A stretch of DNA of 64,000 bases, from contig DASZVN010000052.1 in assembly GCA_035547055.1 (NCBI GenBank), positions 29,191 to 93,190 on the forward strand. Direction: 5' to 3'. The notes beneath the pieces are model-generated. The model had not been told where the DNA came from and searched no databases. It saw only the letters and a program-made list of their open reading frames with translations. The first letter of the stretch is position 1; each line of letters begins with the position of its first letter. The DNA comes from DASZVN01 sp035547055 (GTDB taxonomy: Bacteria; Pseudomonadota; Alphaproteobacteria; Rhizobiales; Methylopilaceae). Shown piece by piece: positions 33,765 through 41,988 of this stretch. Made by a program: the position numbers and the translations under genes.

Positions 33765-34823
33765 ATGGCGTTCAAGAAAGGTGCACTGGCCGCCGCGGCG
33801 GGATTGATGGCCCTCGCGCTCGGGACTGCGTCGGGCCGGGCCGAGGATTTGCCGCAGACCCATCTCCAGGTGATCGGCTCGGCGAGCTTCTCCAGCCTCT
33901 ACAAGGCGCTGGAGGTGCCGTTCTGGAACGACATCGCCAAGGCCAGCAACGGCAAGGTGACGGCGAAGCTGCTGTCGCAGACCGAGAGCGGCATGAAAAC
34001 CTCGGCGATCGCCCGCCTGCTCGGCTCGGGCACGCTCCAGGTGGCGTGGGACGACCTCGGCTCGGTCGCCGGCGACGATCCCTATTTCGAGGGTCTCGAC
34101 CTCGCCGGCGTCATCCCCGACATGGCGACGTTCCGCAAGGCGGCGGAGGCCTACAAGCCGGTCATGGCCAAGCAGTTCGCCAAGCACAACATCAAGCTGG
34201 TTGCGCTGCTGCCGTTCCCCGAGCAGGTTCTGTTCTGCCGCGGCAAGATCTCCTCGCTCGACGATCTCAAGGGCAAGAAGATCCGGGCGAGCACGCGCTC
34301 CGAATCGGATTTCATCCATGCCGCCGGCGCGCTGCCGGTCACGCTCGGCTTCCCGGACGTGATCCCCGCGCTGCAGACCGGTGTCGCCGACTGCGCCGTC
34401 ACCGGCACGTTCCCGGGCAACACCGCCCACTGGTACGAGGTGACCAATACGCTCTACACGCTCCCGTTCGGCAGCGTCATGGGCTTCTACGGCTTCAACA
34501 TGCCGACCTGGAACAAGCTCGATCCGAAGGTGCAGGCGTTCTTCGAAAAGGAGTTCGCGGACCTCGAGCAGCGCGCCTGGGCGCTGGCGGAGGAACAGAC
34601 GCAGGACGGCATCAACTGCGACACCGGGGTCGGCGAGTGCAAGCACGGCACCAAGGGCCACATGACGCTCGCCAAGCCGTCGCCGGCGGATTTCGAGCGC
34701 GCCAAGGAGCTCGCGGCCAAGGTGGTGCTGCCGGACTGGGCGAGCCGCTGCGGCAAGGCGTGCGTCGCCGACTGGAATGCGACGGTCGGCAAGGTCGCGG
34801 GCGTGACCGCTCAGGCGCACTGA
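33765..34823 (+). CDS. dctP: TRAP transporter substrate-binding protein DctP
   Basis: 352-aa TAXI/DctP-type periplasmic binding protein with a Sec signal peptide (residues 1-26, SGRAED). The family features are SESGMKTSAIARLLGSGTLQ region, CRGKISSLDDLKGKKIRAST (DctP signature with the ligand-binding Arg), and LQTGVADCAVTGTF. SD AGGGAGGAAGG precedes ATG 33765. It belongs with the two permease genes after it. Ligand is probably an organic or aromatic acid, as carboxylates bind the conserved Arg. Confidence 0.9.
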   Translation: MAFKKGALAAAAGLMALALGTASGRAEDLPQTHLQVIGSASFSSLYKALEVPFWNDIAKASNGKVTAKLLSQTESGMKTSAIARLLGSGTLQVAWDDLGSVAGDDPYFEGLDLAGVIPDMATFRKAAEAYKPVMAKQFAKHNIKLVALLPFPEQVLFCRGKISSLDDLKGKKIRASTRSESDFIHAAGALPVTLGFPDVIPALQTGVADCAVTGTFPGNTAHWYEVTNTLYTLPFGSVMGFYGFNMPTWNKLDPKVQAFFEKEFADLEQRAWALAEEQTQDGINCDTGVGECKHGTKGHMTLAKPSPADFERAKELAAKVVLPDWASRCGKACVADWNATVGKVAGVTAQAH

Positions 34824-34835
34824 GGCACGCGGCGG

Positions 34836-35540
34836 ATGGCGCGGCAGGGCGACGACGGCATCCTCGACCGGCTGATCGACGGGACCCGGTCGGTCAGCCG
34901 CCTCGCCGTCCTCGTCGTCGGCGCCATCATGATCGGCACCGCCCTGATGGTCGGCGCCGAGGTGGTCTGCCGCAAGCTCGGGCTTTTCCTCGTCACCGGC
35001 AGCTCGGAGGTCGGGGGCTACATGCTCGCGACCTCGTCGGCCTGGGCCTTCACCTTCACCCTGCTGAGCCGCTCCAACATCCGCTTCGACGGGCTCTACC
35101 GCCACTGCCCGCCGATGCTGCGCGCCCTCCTCGACCTCTGCTGCCTGCTCGGGCTCGGCCTGTTCGCGGTTCTCCTGGCCTATTATGCAATGGGCGTTCT
35201 CCTCACCAGCATCGCCGTCGGGGCGCGGTCGACCTCGACGCTGGCGGTGCCGATGTGGATGCCGCAGGCGACCTGGGTCGCCGGACTGGTCTTCCTGTGC
35301 TGGACGATCCTCCTCCTCGCCCTGCGAGTCGCGGTGGCGCTGGTCCAGCGCGATTTCGCGATGGTGACTCGCCTCGCCGGCATCGAGATGGCCGCCGAAG
35401 AGGTTGAGCGCGAGACGCGCGACGCCGAGCGGGTCGTGCGCGGCGCGCCGTCCGGGCGTGACGCCGCGGCGGAGCTGCGGCCTGAGACCGATCCGGCGCG
35501 AGCCCGGCCCGTTCCAGCCAAGGCGGGCGCCGAACCATGA
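34836..35540 (+). CDS. dctQ: TRAP transporter small permease DctQ
   Basis: 234-aa DctQ-family protein with four predicted membrane helices in residues 18-180 (LAVLVVGAIMIGTALMVGAE; YMLATSSAWAFTFTLL; LLGLGLFAVLLAYYAMGVLL; WVAGLVFLCWTILLLALRV). The SSEVGGY motif is typical. A charged cytoplasmic tail of about 55 residues makes it longer than most DctQ proteins. It overlaps dctM by four bases. Confidence 0.85.
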   Translation: MARQGDDGILDRLIDGTRSVSRLAVLVVGAIMIGTALMVGAEVVCRKLGLFLVTGSSEVGGYMLATSSAWAFTFTLLSRSNIRFDGLYRHCPPMLRALLDLCCLLGLGLFAVLLAYYAMGVLLTSIAVGARSTSTLAVPMWMPQATWVAGLVFLCWTILLLALRVAVALVQRDFAMVTRLAGIEMAAEEVERETRDAERVVRGAPSGRDAAAELRPETDPARARPVPAKAGAEP

Positions 35541-36826
35541 ACCTCGCCATCGGCCTCTTCCTCGCGCTGTTCGTGGCGAGCGTCCCGATCGCAGCGCTCC
35601 TCGGCATCCTCGCCTTCGTCTTCGCTACCGCCTTCTCTCCGCTGCCGCTGATCCGGGCGCTCGGCCAGGTGTCGTGGGACACCGGCAACGACTTCCTCCT
35701 GGTCGCGGTGCCGCTCTACATCCTGATGGGCGAGATCCTGCTCCGCAGCGGCATCGCCGCGCGCACCTACGAGGGCCTCGCGAACTGGCTGACCTGGCTG
35801 CCGGGCGGGCTGATGCACTCGAATATCGGCGTCTCGGCCCTGTTCGCGGCGACCTGCGGGTCGAGCGTCGCGACCGCGGCGACCGTCGGCACCGTCGCCC
35901 TGCCGCAGCGCGAGCGCTACGGCTACAACGAGCGCCTCTTCCTCGGCAGCATCGCTGCCGGCGGCACGCTCGGTATCCTGATCCCGCCTTCGATCAACCT
36001 GATCCTCTATGGCTTCATCACCGAGACGTCGGTGCCGAAGCTCTATCTCGCGGCGATGGTGCCGGGCATCGCGCTGGCGCTGCTCTTCGCCCTGACGATC
36101 GCGATCGCCTGCGCCATCCGGCCGCGCTGGGGCGGCACGACCCGCTCGGTCGACTGGCGGACCCGCATCACGAGCCTGCGCTACCTCCTTCCGCCGCTCT
36201 TCCTGTTCCTTTTGGTCGTCGGCTCGATCTATGCCGGCCTCGCGACACCGACCGAGTCCGCTGCGCTCGGCGTGATCGGCGCGCTGTTCCTGGCGATCCT
36301 CTATCGGACGCTGTCGCTCGCTGTACTGGCGGCGGCGATCGAGAACACGATGCGCGTGACCGGCATGGCTATGCTGATCGTGGTCGCCTCGTTCTTCCTC
36401 AACTTCGTGCTGTCGACGCTCGGCGTGAGCCAGGCGCTCGTCGCCTACATCACCCAGCTCCACCTGCCGCCGATCCTGCTGATGATCGCGCTCATCGTCG
36501 TCTATCTCGCGCTCGGCTGCGTCATGGATCCGATGGCGATGATGGTAACGACCGTCCCGGTGGTCGGGCCGCTGGTCGCCTCGCTCGGCTACGACCTCGT
36601 CTGGTTCGGCATCCTCATGGTGGTCCTGTCCGAGACGGCGATGATCCACCCACCGTTCGGCATCAACCTCTTCGTCGTCCAGACCGTGCGGCACCAGGGC
36701 TCGCTGAACGACGTCATCATCGGCGCGGCGCCCTTCATCCTGACGCTGCTCGCGATGATCGCCCTGCTGCTGGCCTGGCCTGACATCGCGCTGTGGCTGC
36801 CGGCCCACGTCAAGGGCAGCTTCTAG
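35537..36826 (+). CDS. dctM: TRAP transporter large permease DctM
   Basis: 429-aa DctM-family ion-coupled permease with about 12 hydrophobic segments. Conserved stretches include LLVAVPLYILMGEILLRSG, CGSSVATAATVGTVALP, GTLGILIPPSINLILYGFIT and MDPMAMMVTTVPVVGPLV. ATG 35537 overlaps the dctQ stop. The length is normal for the family. It forms the transporter with dctP and dctQ. Confidence 0.92.
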   Translation: MNLAIGLFLALFVASVPIAALLGILAFVFATAFSPLPLIRALGQVSWDTGNDFLLVAVPLYILMGEILLRSGIAARTYEGLANWLTWLPGGLMHSNIGVSALFAATCGSSVATAATVGTVALPQRERYGYNERLFLGSIAAGGTLGILIPPSINLILYGFITETSVPKLYLAAMVPGIALALLFALTIAIACAIRPRWGGTTRSVDWRTRITSLRYLLPPLFLFLLVVGSIYAGLATPTESAALGVIGALFLAILYRTLSLAVLAAAIENTMRVTGMAMLIVVASFFLNFVLSTLGVSQALVAYITQLHLPPILLMIALIVVYLALGCVMDPMAMMVTTVPVVGPLVASLGYDLVWFGILMVVLSETAMIHPPFGINLFVVQTVRHQGSLNDVIIGAAPFILTLLAMIALLLAWPDIALWLPAHVKGSF

Positions 36827-36834
36827 GAGACGAT

Positions 36835-38511
36835 ATGCCTGCCGAGCGAAGGCTCGCGACATCGGTCCTGATCGTGGGGGCCGGGCCGGTTGGCCTGACG
36901 CTCGCGCTCGACCTCGCCTGGCGCGGCGTCGACTCCGTCGTCATCGAGGAGCGTGGCGCCGACGTGCCGGCGACGCCGCGGGCGAACCATGTCTCGGCGC
37001 GGGCCATGGAGACCTATCGCCGGCTCGGCATCGCCGCCGACATTCGCCGGGTCGGCCTGCCCGACGACTACCCGACCGATGTCGTGTGGGCGACCAGCAT
37101 GACCGGCTACGAGCTCACCCGCATCCGCCTGCCCGCAAGGCGCGATGCCGGCGGCCCCGGCTATGCCGACTCCGGCTGGCCGACCCCCGAGCCGCAGCAC
37201 AAGATCAACCAGATGTACCTCGAGCCGATCCTGCGGCGCTACGCCGAGGCGAACCCCAGGGTGCGGGTGCTCTATTCCACCCGTTTCGACGGTGTCCGGC
37301 AGGACGCGGGGCGGGTGGTCGGGCAGGCGACCGATCTCGACACCGGCGAAGTCCTCAGGACCGAGGCGGCCTATCTCGTCGGCTGCGACGGCGGCGCCTC
37401 GGGCATTCGCAAGGCGATCGGCGCGACCTTCTCCGGCGATCCCGCGATCACCCGGGTCGTTTCCCTGCACATCTCGGCGCCGGACCTCGTGAAGCGGCTG
37501 AACGGCACCCCGGCGCACCGCTATTTCGTGGTGGGCGAGCAGATGGGCAGCACCGTCACGCTCGACGGGCGCGAGCTGTGGTCGCTGCACGTCATGCTGC
37601 CCGAGGCCGACAGCGACCCGCGCGATCTCGACCGCGACCGCGCGGTCCGCGCCCTGACCGGGCTAGACGGCGACTTGTCCTATCGCATCCTGTCGGAGGA
37701 CGCCTGGACCGGGCGCCGGCTCCTCGCCGACCGCTTTCGCGACGGCCGCGTCTTCATCTGCGGCGACGCCGCCCACATCTGGGTGCCGAACGCCGGCTAT
37801 GGCATGAATGCCGGCATCGCCGATGCGGAGAACCTCGCCTGGCGCCTCGCCGCGGTGCTGCGCGGCTGGGGCGGCCCGAGCCTCCTCGACGGCTACGAGC
37901 GCGAGCGCCATCCGATCACCGACCAGGTGTCGCGCTTCGCCAAGGACCTCGCGGTCAAGAACCGCGCGGCGGATTTCCGCCGGCCGCCCGCCGAGCTGAC
38001 GCGGCCGGGGCCGGCGGGCGACGCGCTCCGCCGCCGCGTCGGCGAAGCGCTCTATGCGCTGAACCGGCCGCAGTTCACGCCGACCGGGCTCAACTTCGCC
38101 TATTTCTACGACGCCTCGCCGAACATCGCCTATGACGGCGAGGACGCGCCTGCCTACGGCCTCGGCGATTATCAGGCCTCGACGGTCCCCGGCTGCCGCA
38201 CGCCGCATTTCTTCGGCCGCGACGGAGCCTCGCTCTACGACCGGCTCGGCGCCGGCTTCACGCTGCTGCGTCTCGATCCGTCGCTCGACGCGGCGCCGCT
38301 TCTCGAGGCGGCGAAGGCGACCGGAATGCCGCTCGCGGTGCTCGATCTGGATCGCGCGGAAGCCGGGGCGGCCTATCGGCACGATTTCGTTCTGTCCCGC
38401 CCGGACCGGCACGTCGCGTGGCGCGGCGACGCGCTGCCTGAACGCCCGCAGGATCTCGTCGGGCTGGTCAGCGGGCAAACGCTTGCAGAGAGGATCATTC
38501 ATGTCGCGTGA
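36835..38511 (+). CDS. FAD-dependent aromatic hydroxylase (MhpA/PheA-type)
   Basis: 558-aa class A flavoprotein monooxygenase. It has the FAD dinucleotide motif LIVGAGPVGLTLALDLAWRG, the DG motif YLVGCDGGASGIRKAIG and the GD motif VFICGDAAHIWVPNAGYGMN, followed by ADAENLAWRLAAVL. A thioredoxin-like C-terminal part spans about residues 440-558. These enzymes hydroxylate phenolic rings with NAD(P)H and O2. TAGGAGA precedes ATG 36835. It overlaps the next gene by 11 bases. The substrate is presumably the aromatic acid taken up by the TRAP system (inference). Confidence 0.88.
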   Translation: MPAERRLATSVLIVGAGPVGLTLALDLAWRGVDSVVIEERGADVPATPRANHVSARAMETYRRLGIAADIRRVGLPDDYPTDVVWATSMTGYELTRIRLPARRDAGGPGYADSGWPTPEPQHKINQMYLEPILRRYAEANPRVRVLYSTRFDGVRQDAGRVVGQATDLDTGEVLRTEAAYLVGCDGGASGIRKAIGATFSGDPAITRVVSLHISAPDLVKRLNGTPAHRYFVVGEQMGSTVTLDGRELWSLHVMLPEADSDPRDLDRDRAVRALTGLDGDLSYRILSEDAWTGRRLLADRFRDGRVFICGDAAHIWVPNAGYGMNAGIADAENLAWRLAAVLRGWGGPSLLDGYERERHPITDQVSRFAKDLAVKNRAADFRRPPAELTRPGPAGDALRRRVGEALYALNRPQFTPTGLNFAYFYDASPNIAYDGEDAPAYGLGDYQASTVPGCRTPHFFGRDGASLYDRLGAGFTLLRLDPSLDAAPLLEAAKATGMPLAVLDLDRAEAGAAYRHDFVLSRPDRHVAWRGDALPERPQDLVGLVSGQTLAERIIHVA

Positions 38512-39538
38512 CGTTCACCTCGTCGGCAGCATCGGCCTCGACACGGTCGCGGAGGTCTTTTCGACCGTGGGGCCGCTCCTCGGCGGCCATCTCGGCCGGG
38601 TGCCGGACGGCGAGCCGGGCGGCCGGCGGATGTGGATCGGCTGGCAGTATCCGCTGCTCCGGGCGAGCCCGTTCCTGGAGGTGGACGCCGACGCCGCCGG
38701 CCGCACCAAGAACGGCTTCCTCCCGCTCACCATCGCCCATGACGCCCGTCCGGACGGCATCTCCTTCCCCGAGCTCGGCTACGCCCGCGAGGCGCGGGCG
38801 TCCTATCTCGACTTCGCCGCCGCCCGCGAGGCCGGCCTGCTGCCGCGGGACATCCGCTTCCAGGTGTGCCTGCCGACGCCGTTCTCGGTAGTGCTGGCGG
38901 CCTGCACGCGGCCCGTGGTGCCGACGGTCGAGGCTGCCTATGCGCGAGCGATGATGCGCGAGGTCAGGCTGCTGTGCGAGGCGATCCCGCACCGCGACCT
39001 CTGCATCCAATGGGACATCTGCACCGAGATGACGATCTTCGACGGGCGGGTCGGATGGGCACCCGAGATCGCGGATTTCGCCGCGTTCCTGCGCGAGCGC
39101 CTCGCCCGGCAGGCGACCGCCATCCCCGCCGACGTCGAGCTCGGCTACCACCTCTGCTACGGCGATCTCGACGCCCGCCATTCGATCGAGCCGCTCGACA
39201 CCGCGAAGCTCGTCGCGATGGCGAACCTGATCGCCGGTGCGGCTGGGCGCGCGATCGCCTACATCCATATGCCGGTGCCGATCGCCCGCGACGACGCGGC
39301 CTATTTCGCGCCGCTCGCCGACCTTCGGCTCGGGTCCGAAACCCAGCTCTTTCTCGGCCTCGTCCACGCCGCTGACGGCGTCGCGGGGACGGTGCGGCGG
39401 ATCGAGGCCGCGGCCAGCATCCGGCCCGATTTCGGCATCGCCAGCGAGTGCGGCATCTCGCGGGTGAAGACGCCCGACACGGTGCGCGAGATCCTCCGCA
39501 TCCATGCCGCGGCCGTCGGCGAGCCGGTCGCGGCGTGA
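38501..39538 (+). CDS. MetE C-terminal-like / UROD-superfamily zinc protein
   Basis: 345-aa TIM-barrel protein related to the catalytic domain of cobalamin-independent methionine synthase. Start HLVGSIGLDTVAEVF; ILCIQWDICTEM-like segment; His-x-Cys in LGYHLCYGDLD and Cys in IASECGISRVKTPD fit the MetE zinc ligands. It lacks the N-terminal half of MetE and is not next to methionine genes. In a catabolic operon it may be a methyltransferase, for example acting on O-methyl groups of methoxylated aromatics. That role is inference. Confidence 0.7.
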   Translation: MSRDVHLVGSIGLDTVAEVFSTVGPLLGGHLGRVPDGEPGGRRMWIGWQYPLLRASPFLEVDADAAGRTKNGFLPLTIAHDARPDGISFPELGYAREARASYLDFAAAREAGLLPRDIRFQVCLPTPFSVVLAACTRPVVPTVEAAYARAMMREVRLLCEAIPHRDLCIQWDICTEMTIFDGRVGWAPEIADFAAFLRERLARQATAIPADVELGYHLCYGDLDARHSIEPLDTAKLVAMANLIAGAAGRAIAYIHMPVPIARDDAAYFAPLADLRLGSETQLFLGLVHAADGVAGTVRRIEAAASIRPDFGIASECGISRVKTPDTVREILRIHAAAVGEPVAA

Positions 39539-39554
39539 GGGGGACCGAACCGAC

Positions 39555-40421
39555 ATGCCGCGCATGCTGATCGACATCCACCCCCACATCATCTCGAAGG
39601 ACACCGCGCGCTATCCGATCACGCCGCTCGGCGGCAAGCGCTCGGCGTGGTCGGAGGAGCGGCCGGTCGATTTCGCGGCGCTCCTTGCCGGCATGGACGA
39701 GGCCGGGATCGACAAGGCCGCGATCGTCCACTCGTCCACCACCTACGGCTTCGACAATTCCTACCTTGCCGATGCCATCGCCGAGCACCGCGACCGCTTC
39801 ACCGGCGTCTTCTCCGTCGATGTCCGCGCGGCCGATGCGCCGGCGCAGATCCGCCGCTGGGTCGGGCGCGGCCTCACCGGCCTTCGCCTGTTCGCAGTCG
39901 GCAGCACGGTGAAGACCGACCAGTCCTGGATCGCCGATCCGGCGACCTTCGCCGCCTGGGAATGCTGCGCCGAGCTCGGCATCCCGGTCGCGATCTCGAT
40001 GCGCCAGGACGGGCTGTCCCACCTCGTGGCGGTGATGAAGCGCTTTCCCGAGGTCCGCATCATCCTCGACCATCTGCTCCATGCGCCGATGGACGACGGC
40101 CCGCCTTACGCCGCCGCCGCGCCGCTGTTCGCGATGGCCGAGCATCCGAACGTCTATCTCAAGCTGACCAGCGCCATCATCCGCCATACGCGGGAGGCGC
40201 CGGCGACGCCGGAGTCGTTCTTCGGGAAGCTGCTCGCGACCTTCGGCTCGCCACGAATCGCCTGGGGCTCGAACTTTCCGGCTGTGGCAGGCCCGTTGAA
40301 GGCGCTGGTCGCCGACGCTTCCGCGACGCTCGCCGTCCTGCCGGCCGAGGACCGGGAGAACATCTTCTGGCGCACCGCGGCGTCGCTTTATCCGGCCCTC
40401 GCAGCCAAAGAGCGGCCATGA
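39555..40421 (+). CDS. Amidohydrolase-2 family protein (LigI-like lactonase candidate)
   Basis: 288-aa metal-dependent hydrolase. It opens with MLIDIHPHIIS (HxH) and ARYPITPLGGKRSAW, has FTGVFSVDVRAADAP, LRLFAVGS, IILDHLLHAPMDDG and AWGSNFPA, a layout like 2-pyrone-4,6-dicarboxylate lactonase LigI. It is paralogous to 49815-50687. ATG 39555 is 16 bp after the MetE-like gene, and its end overlaps the next gene (ATGA). A lactone or C-C hydrolase step in ring-cleavage metabolism is likely; substrate not known. Confidence 0.8.
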   Translation: MPRMLIDIHPHIISKDTARYPITPLGGKRSAWSEERPVDFAALLAGMDEAGIDKAAIVHSSTTYGFDNSYLADAIAEHRDRFTGVFSVDVRAADAPAQIRRWVGRGLTGLRLFAVGSTVKTDQSWIADPATFAAWECCAELGIPVAISMRQDGLSHLVAVMKRFPEVRIILDHLLHAPMDDGPPYAAAAPLFAMAEHPNVYLKLTSAIIRHTREAPATPESFFGKLLATFGSPRIAWGSNFPAVAGPLKALVADASATLAVLPAEDRENIFWRTAASLYPALAAKERP

Positions 40422-41353
40422 TCGACATCCACATCGTCGACGCCGGCGGGACGCACGAGCGCGTCACCGTCGAGCTGCTGCGCCGGCAGCGCTACCTCGA
40501 GGCGATGGGCATCCGCGCCCGTCGCACCTTCGTCACCAACGGCGCGGAGGCCGTCCGGCTGCTCCTCGCCGGGGAGGGCGACGTCGCGATGCAGGTCGGG
40601 TTCGGCCCGGCGCTCCGCGCCATCGCCGAGGGCGCGCCGCTCCGGGTCGTCGCCGGGGCCAATCTCCTCACGGTCCATACCGTCTATTCGCGCCAGCCCG
40701 ACATCCGCCGTCTCGCGGATCTCGTGGGCCGGAGCATGGGAATCGGTGCGTCCGGCGCGCTGACGCATCAGTTGATCCATGCGGCGCTGGTCAAGGCAGG
40801 CATCGATCCGGTCACCGTGCGCTTCGTCTCGATCGGCAACAGCGCGGCGATCTTTCGGGCCCTCCTGGCGGGCGAGGTGGATGCCGGTTTCGGCGAGACC
40901 GAGGTGTTCGAGCACCAGGCCCGTTACGGCGTCCACGCGCTCGAAGGCGGCGTCTTGTGGGAAGAGCTGCCGGACTTTCCGAACCAGGCTTCATTCGCGA
41001 CGCTGGCGGCGATCCGCGACAAGCGCGACGCGCTGGTGCGGACGCTGGCGGCGCACGCCCTGCTCTATCGCTGCCTTCAGGACCCGGCGTCCTGGGCCGA
41101 CTATGCGGCGGCGTGGGCGGCGGCGCTGCCGGAATCCAGCCTCGACGAGGGCCGTATCCAGTGGCAGTTCTATCAGCGCCATCGCCCCTTCGCCGACGAC
41201 CTGCTGCTGCCTGAGGCATCGCTCGGCTATCTCCAGGCGCTGAACGTCGCGATGGGGCTGCAGCGCGAGGCGCTGCCGGTCGGCGCGGTCGCCGACATGA
41301 GCCTGGCGGGGGACGCGCTGCGGCTCGCGACCGCCGCGGAGGCGCTGACATGA
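40418..41353 (+). CDS. NMT1/THI5-like PBP2 protein without signal peptide
   Basis: 311-aa PBP2-fold protein of the NMT1/SsuA type. It has AVRLLLAGEGDVAMQVGFG, VVAGANLLTVHTVYSRQPDI, DLVGRSMGIGASGALTHQLI and LAGEVDAGFGETEVFEHQA. The N-terminus MIDIHIVDAGGTHERV has no signal sequence and the start is fixed by an ATGA overlap, so it is cytoplasmic. It may be an enzyme, like the dihydroxyphthalate-decarboxylase branch, or an intracellular binder, rather than a transporter SBP. No ABC genes adjoin it on this strand. Confidence 0.72.
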   Translation: MIDIHIVDAGGTHERVTVELLRRQRYLEAMGIRARRTFVTNGAEAVRLLLAGEGDVAMQVGFGPALRAIAEGAPLRVVAGANLLTVHTVYSRQPDIRRLADLVGRSMGIGASGALTHQLIHAALVKAGIDPVTVRFVSIGNSAAIFRALLAGEVDAGFGETEVFEHQARYGVHALEGGVLWEELPDFPNQASFATLAAIRDKRDALVRTLAAHALLYRCLQDPASWADYAAAWAAALPESSLDEGRIQWQFYQRHRPFADDLLLPEASLGYLQALNVAMGLQREALPVGAVADMSLAGDALRLATAAEALT

Positions 41354-41790
41354 GCCGCGGGATACGCCGCGTCGTCACCGGCCTTGACGCTGCCGGCAAG
41401 GCCGTCGTCACGCGCGACGAGGTTTTCGTCGAACCGAGCCTTCGCCGCCCCGGGCAGGAAGTCTTTGTCGCCTGGGCGGCGGGACGGGTGCCGGCCGACA
41501 ACCGCGACGATTTCACCGGCAACACGACCGCGACGGTCATGCCCGAGGGCGCGGCCTTTCGCGTCGTCCGCTACGCCCCCGGCGGCAGCGGGCGCATGCA
41601 TCGGACGGACTCGCTCGATTTCGGCGTGGTGCTGGCGGGCAGCATCACCCTGGAGATGGAGGGCGCCGAGGTCGTCTTTCACGCTGGTGACCTGCTCGTC
41701 CAGCGCGGCACGCTTCACCGCTGGACCAACCACACGGCCGAGCCCTGCACGATCGTCTACGTCCTGATTGGCGCGGCACCGCTTTCGTAG
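41350..41790 (+). CDS. Cupin-domain protein
   Basis: 146-aa single-domain cupin. Motif 1 is YAPGGSGRMHRTDSLDFGVV with one clear metal His, and motif 2 is GDLLVQRGTLHRWTN with a second. It resembles small cupins beside aromatic pathways, some of which act as dioxygenases or decarboxylases. It ends the operon that began at 33010 and overlaps the previous gene by four bases. Catalytic role is unproven. Confidence 0.78.
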   Translation: MSRGIRRVVTGLDAAGKAVVTRDEVFVEPSLRRPGQEVFVAWAAGRVPADNRDDFTGNTTATVMPEGAAFRVVRYAPGGSGRMHRTDSLDFGVVLAGSITLEMEGAEVVFHAGDLLVQRGTLHRWTNHTAEPCTIVYVLIGAAPLS

Positions 41791-41820
41791 GGTGGCATCG
41801 GCAGGCCGGTACCTAACCCC
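41791..41820. repeat. Imperfect palindrome directly after the cupin gene
   Basis: GGTGGCATCGGC (41791-41802) pairs imperfectly with GCCGGTACC (41805-41813), starting at the base after the stop codon TAG. The sequence TAGGGTGGCATCGGC is closely related to the hairpin at 44784-44809, which also follows a stop. The two look like copies of one dispersed palindromic element that may work as a transcript end. Confidence 0.45.
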
Positions 41821-41834
41821 TCAAAAAGGGCGGC

Positions 41835-41898
41835 ACAGCGAAATCCTATGGCGGCGGCTGGCCTAATGATGGGGGCCACACCACGCCTCTCCCTAAGA
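41835..41898 (+). promoter_or_regulatory. Shared operator-like element and putative -10 before the peptide-type SBP gene
   Basis: ACAGCGAAATCCTATGG (41835-41851) matches the copy at 24592 at most positions. CCCTAAGATG begins at 41891, 45 bases after the start of CTATGG, exactly as at 24603/24648. TAAGAT is a plausible -10. Transcription would start about 90 bases before the SBP start codon. Confidence 0.5.
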
Positions 41899-41988
41899 TG
41901 AACGGGTGCCGTTCTGCCTTCGGGCGGGAGCTGCGCCGCAAGACGCGCACCTTGGGCCAAGAGCAACACGAGAATTGGGAGGAAGGGG

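Noticed and set aside
40418..41353. Annotation as an ABC transporter solute-binding protein
   Set aside because: No signal peptide and no adjacent permease or ATPase on the same strand; a cytoplasmic role is more consistent.
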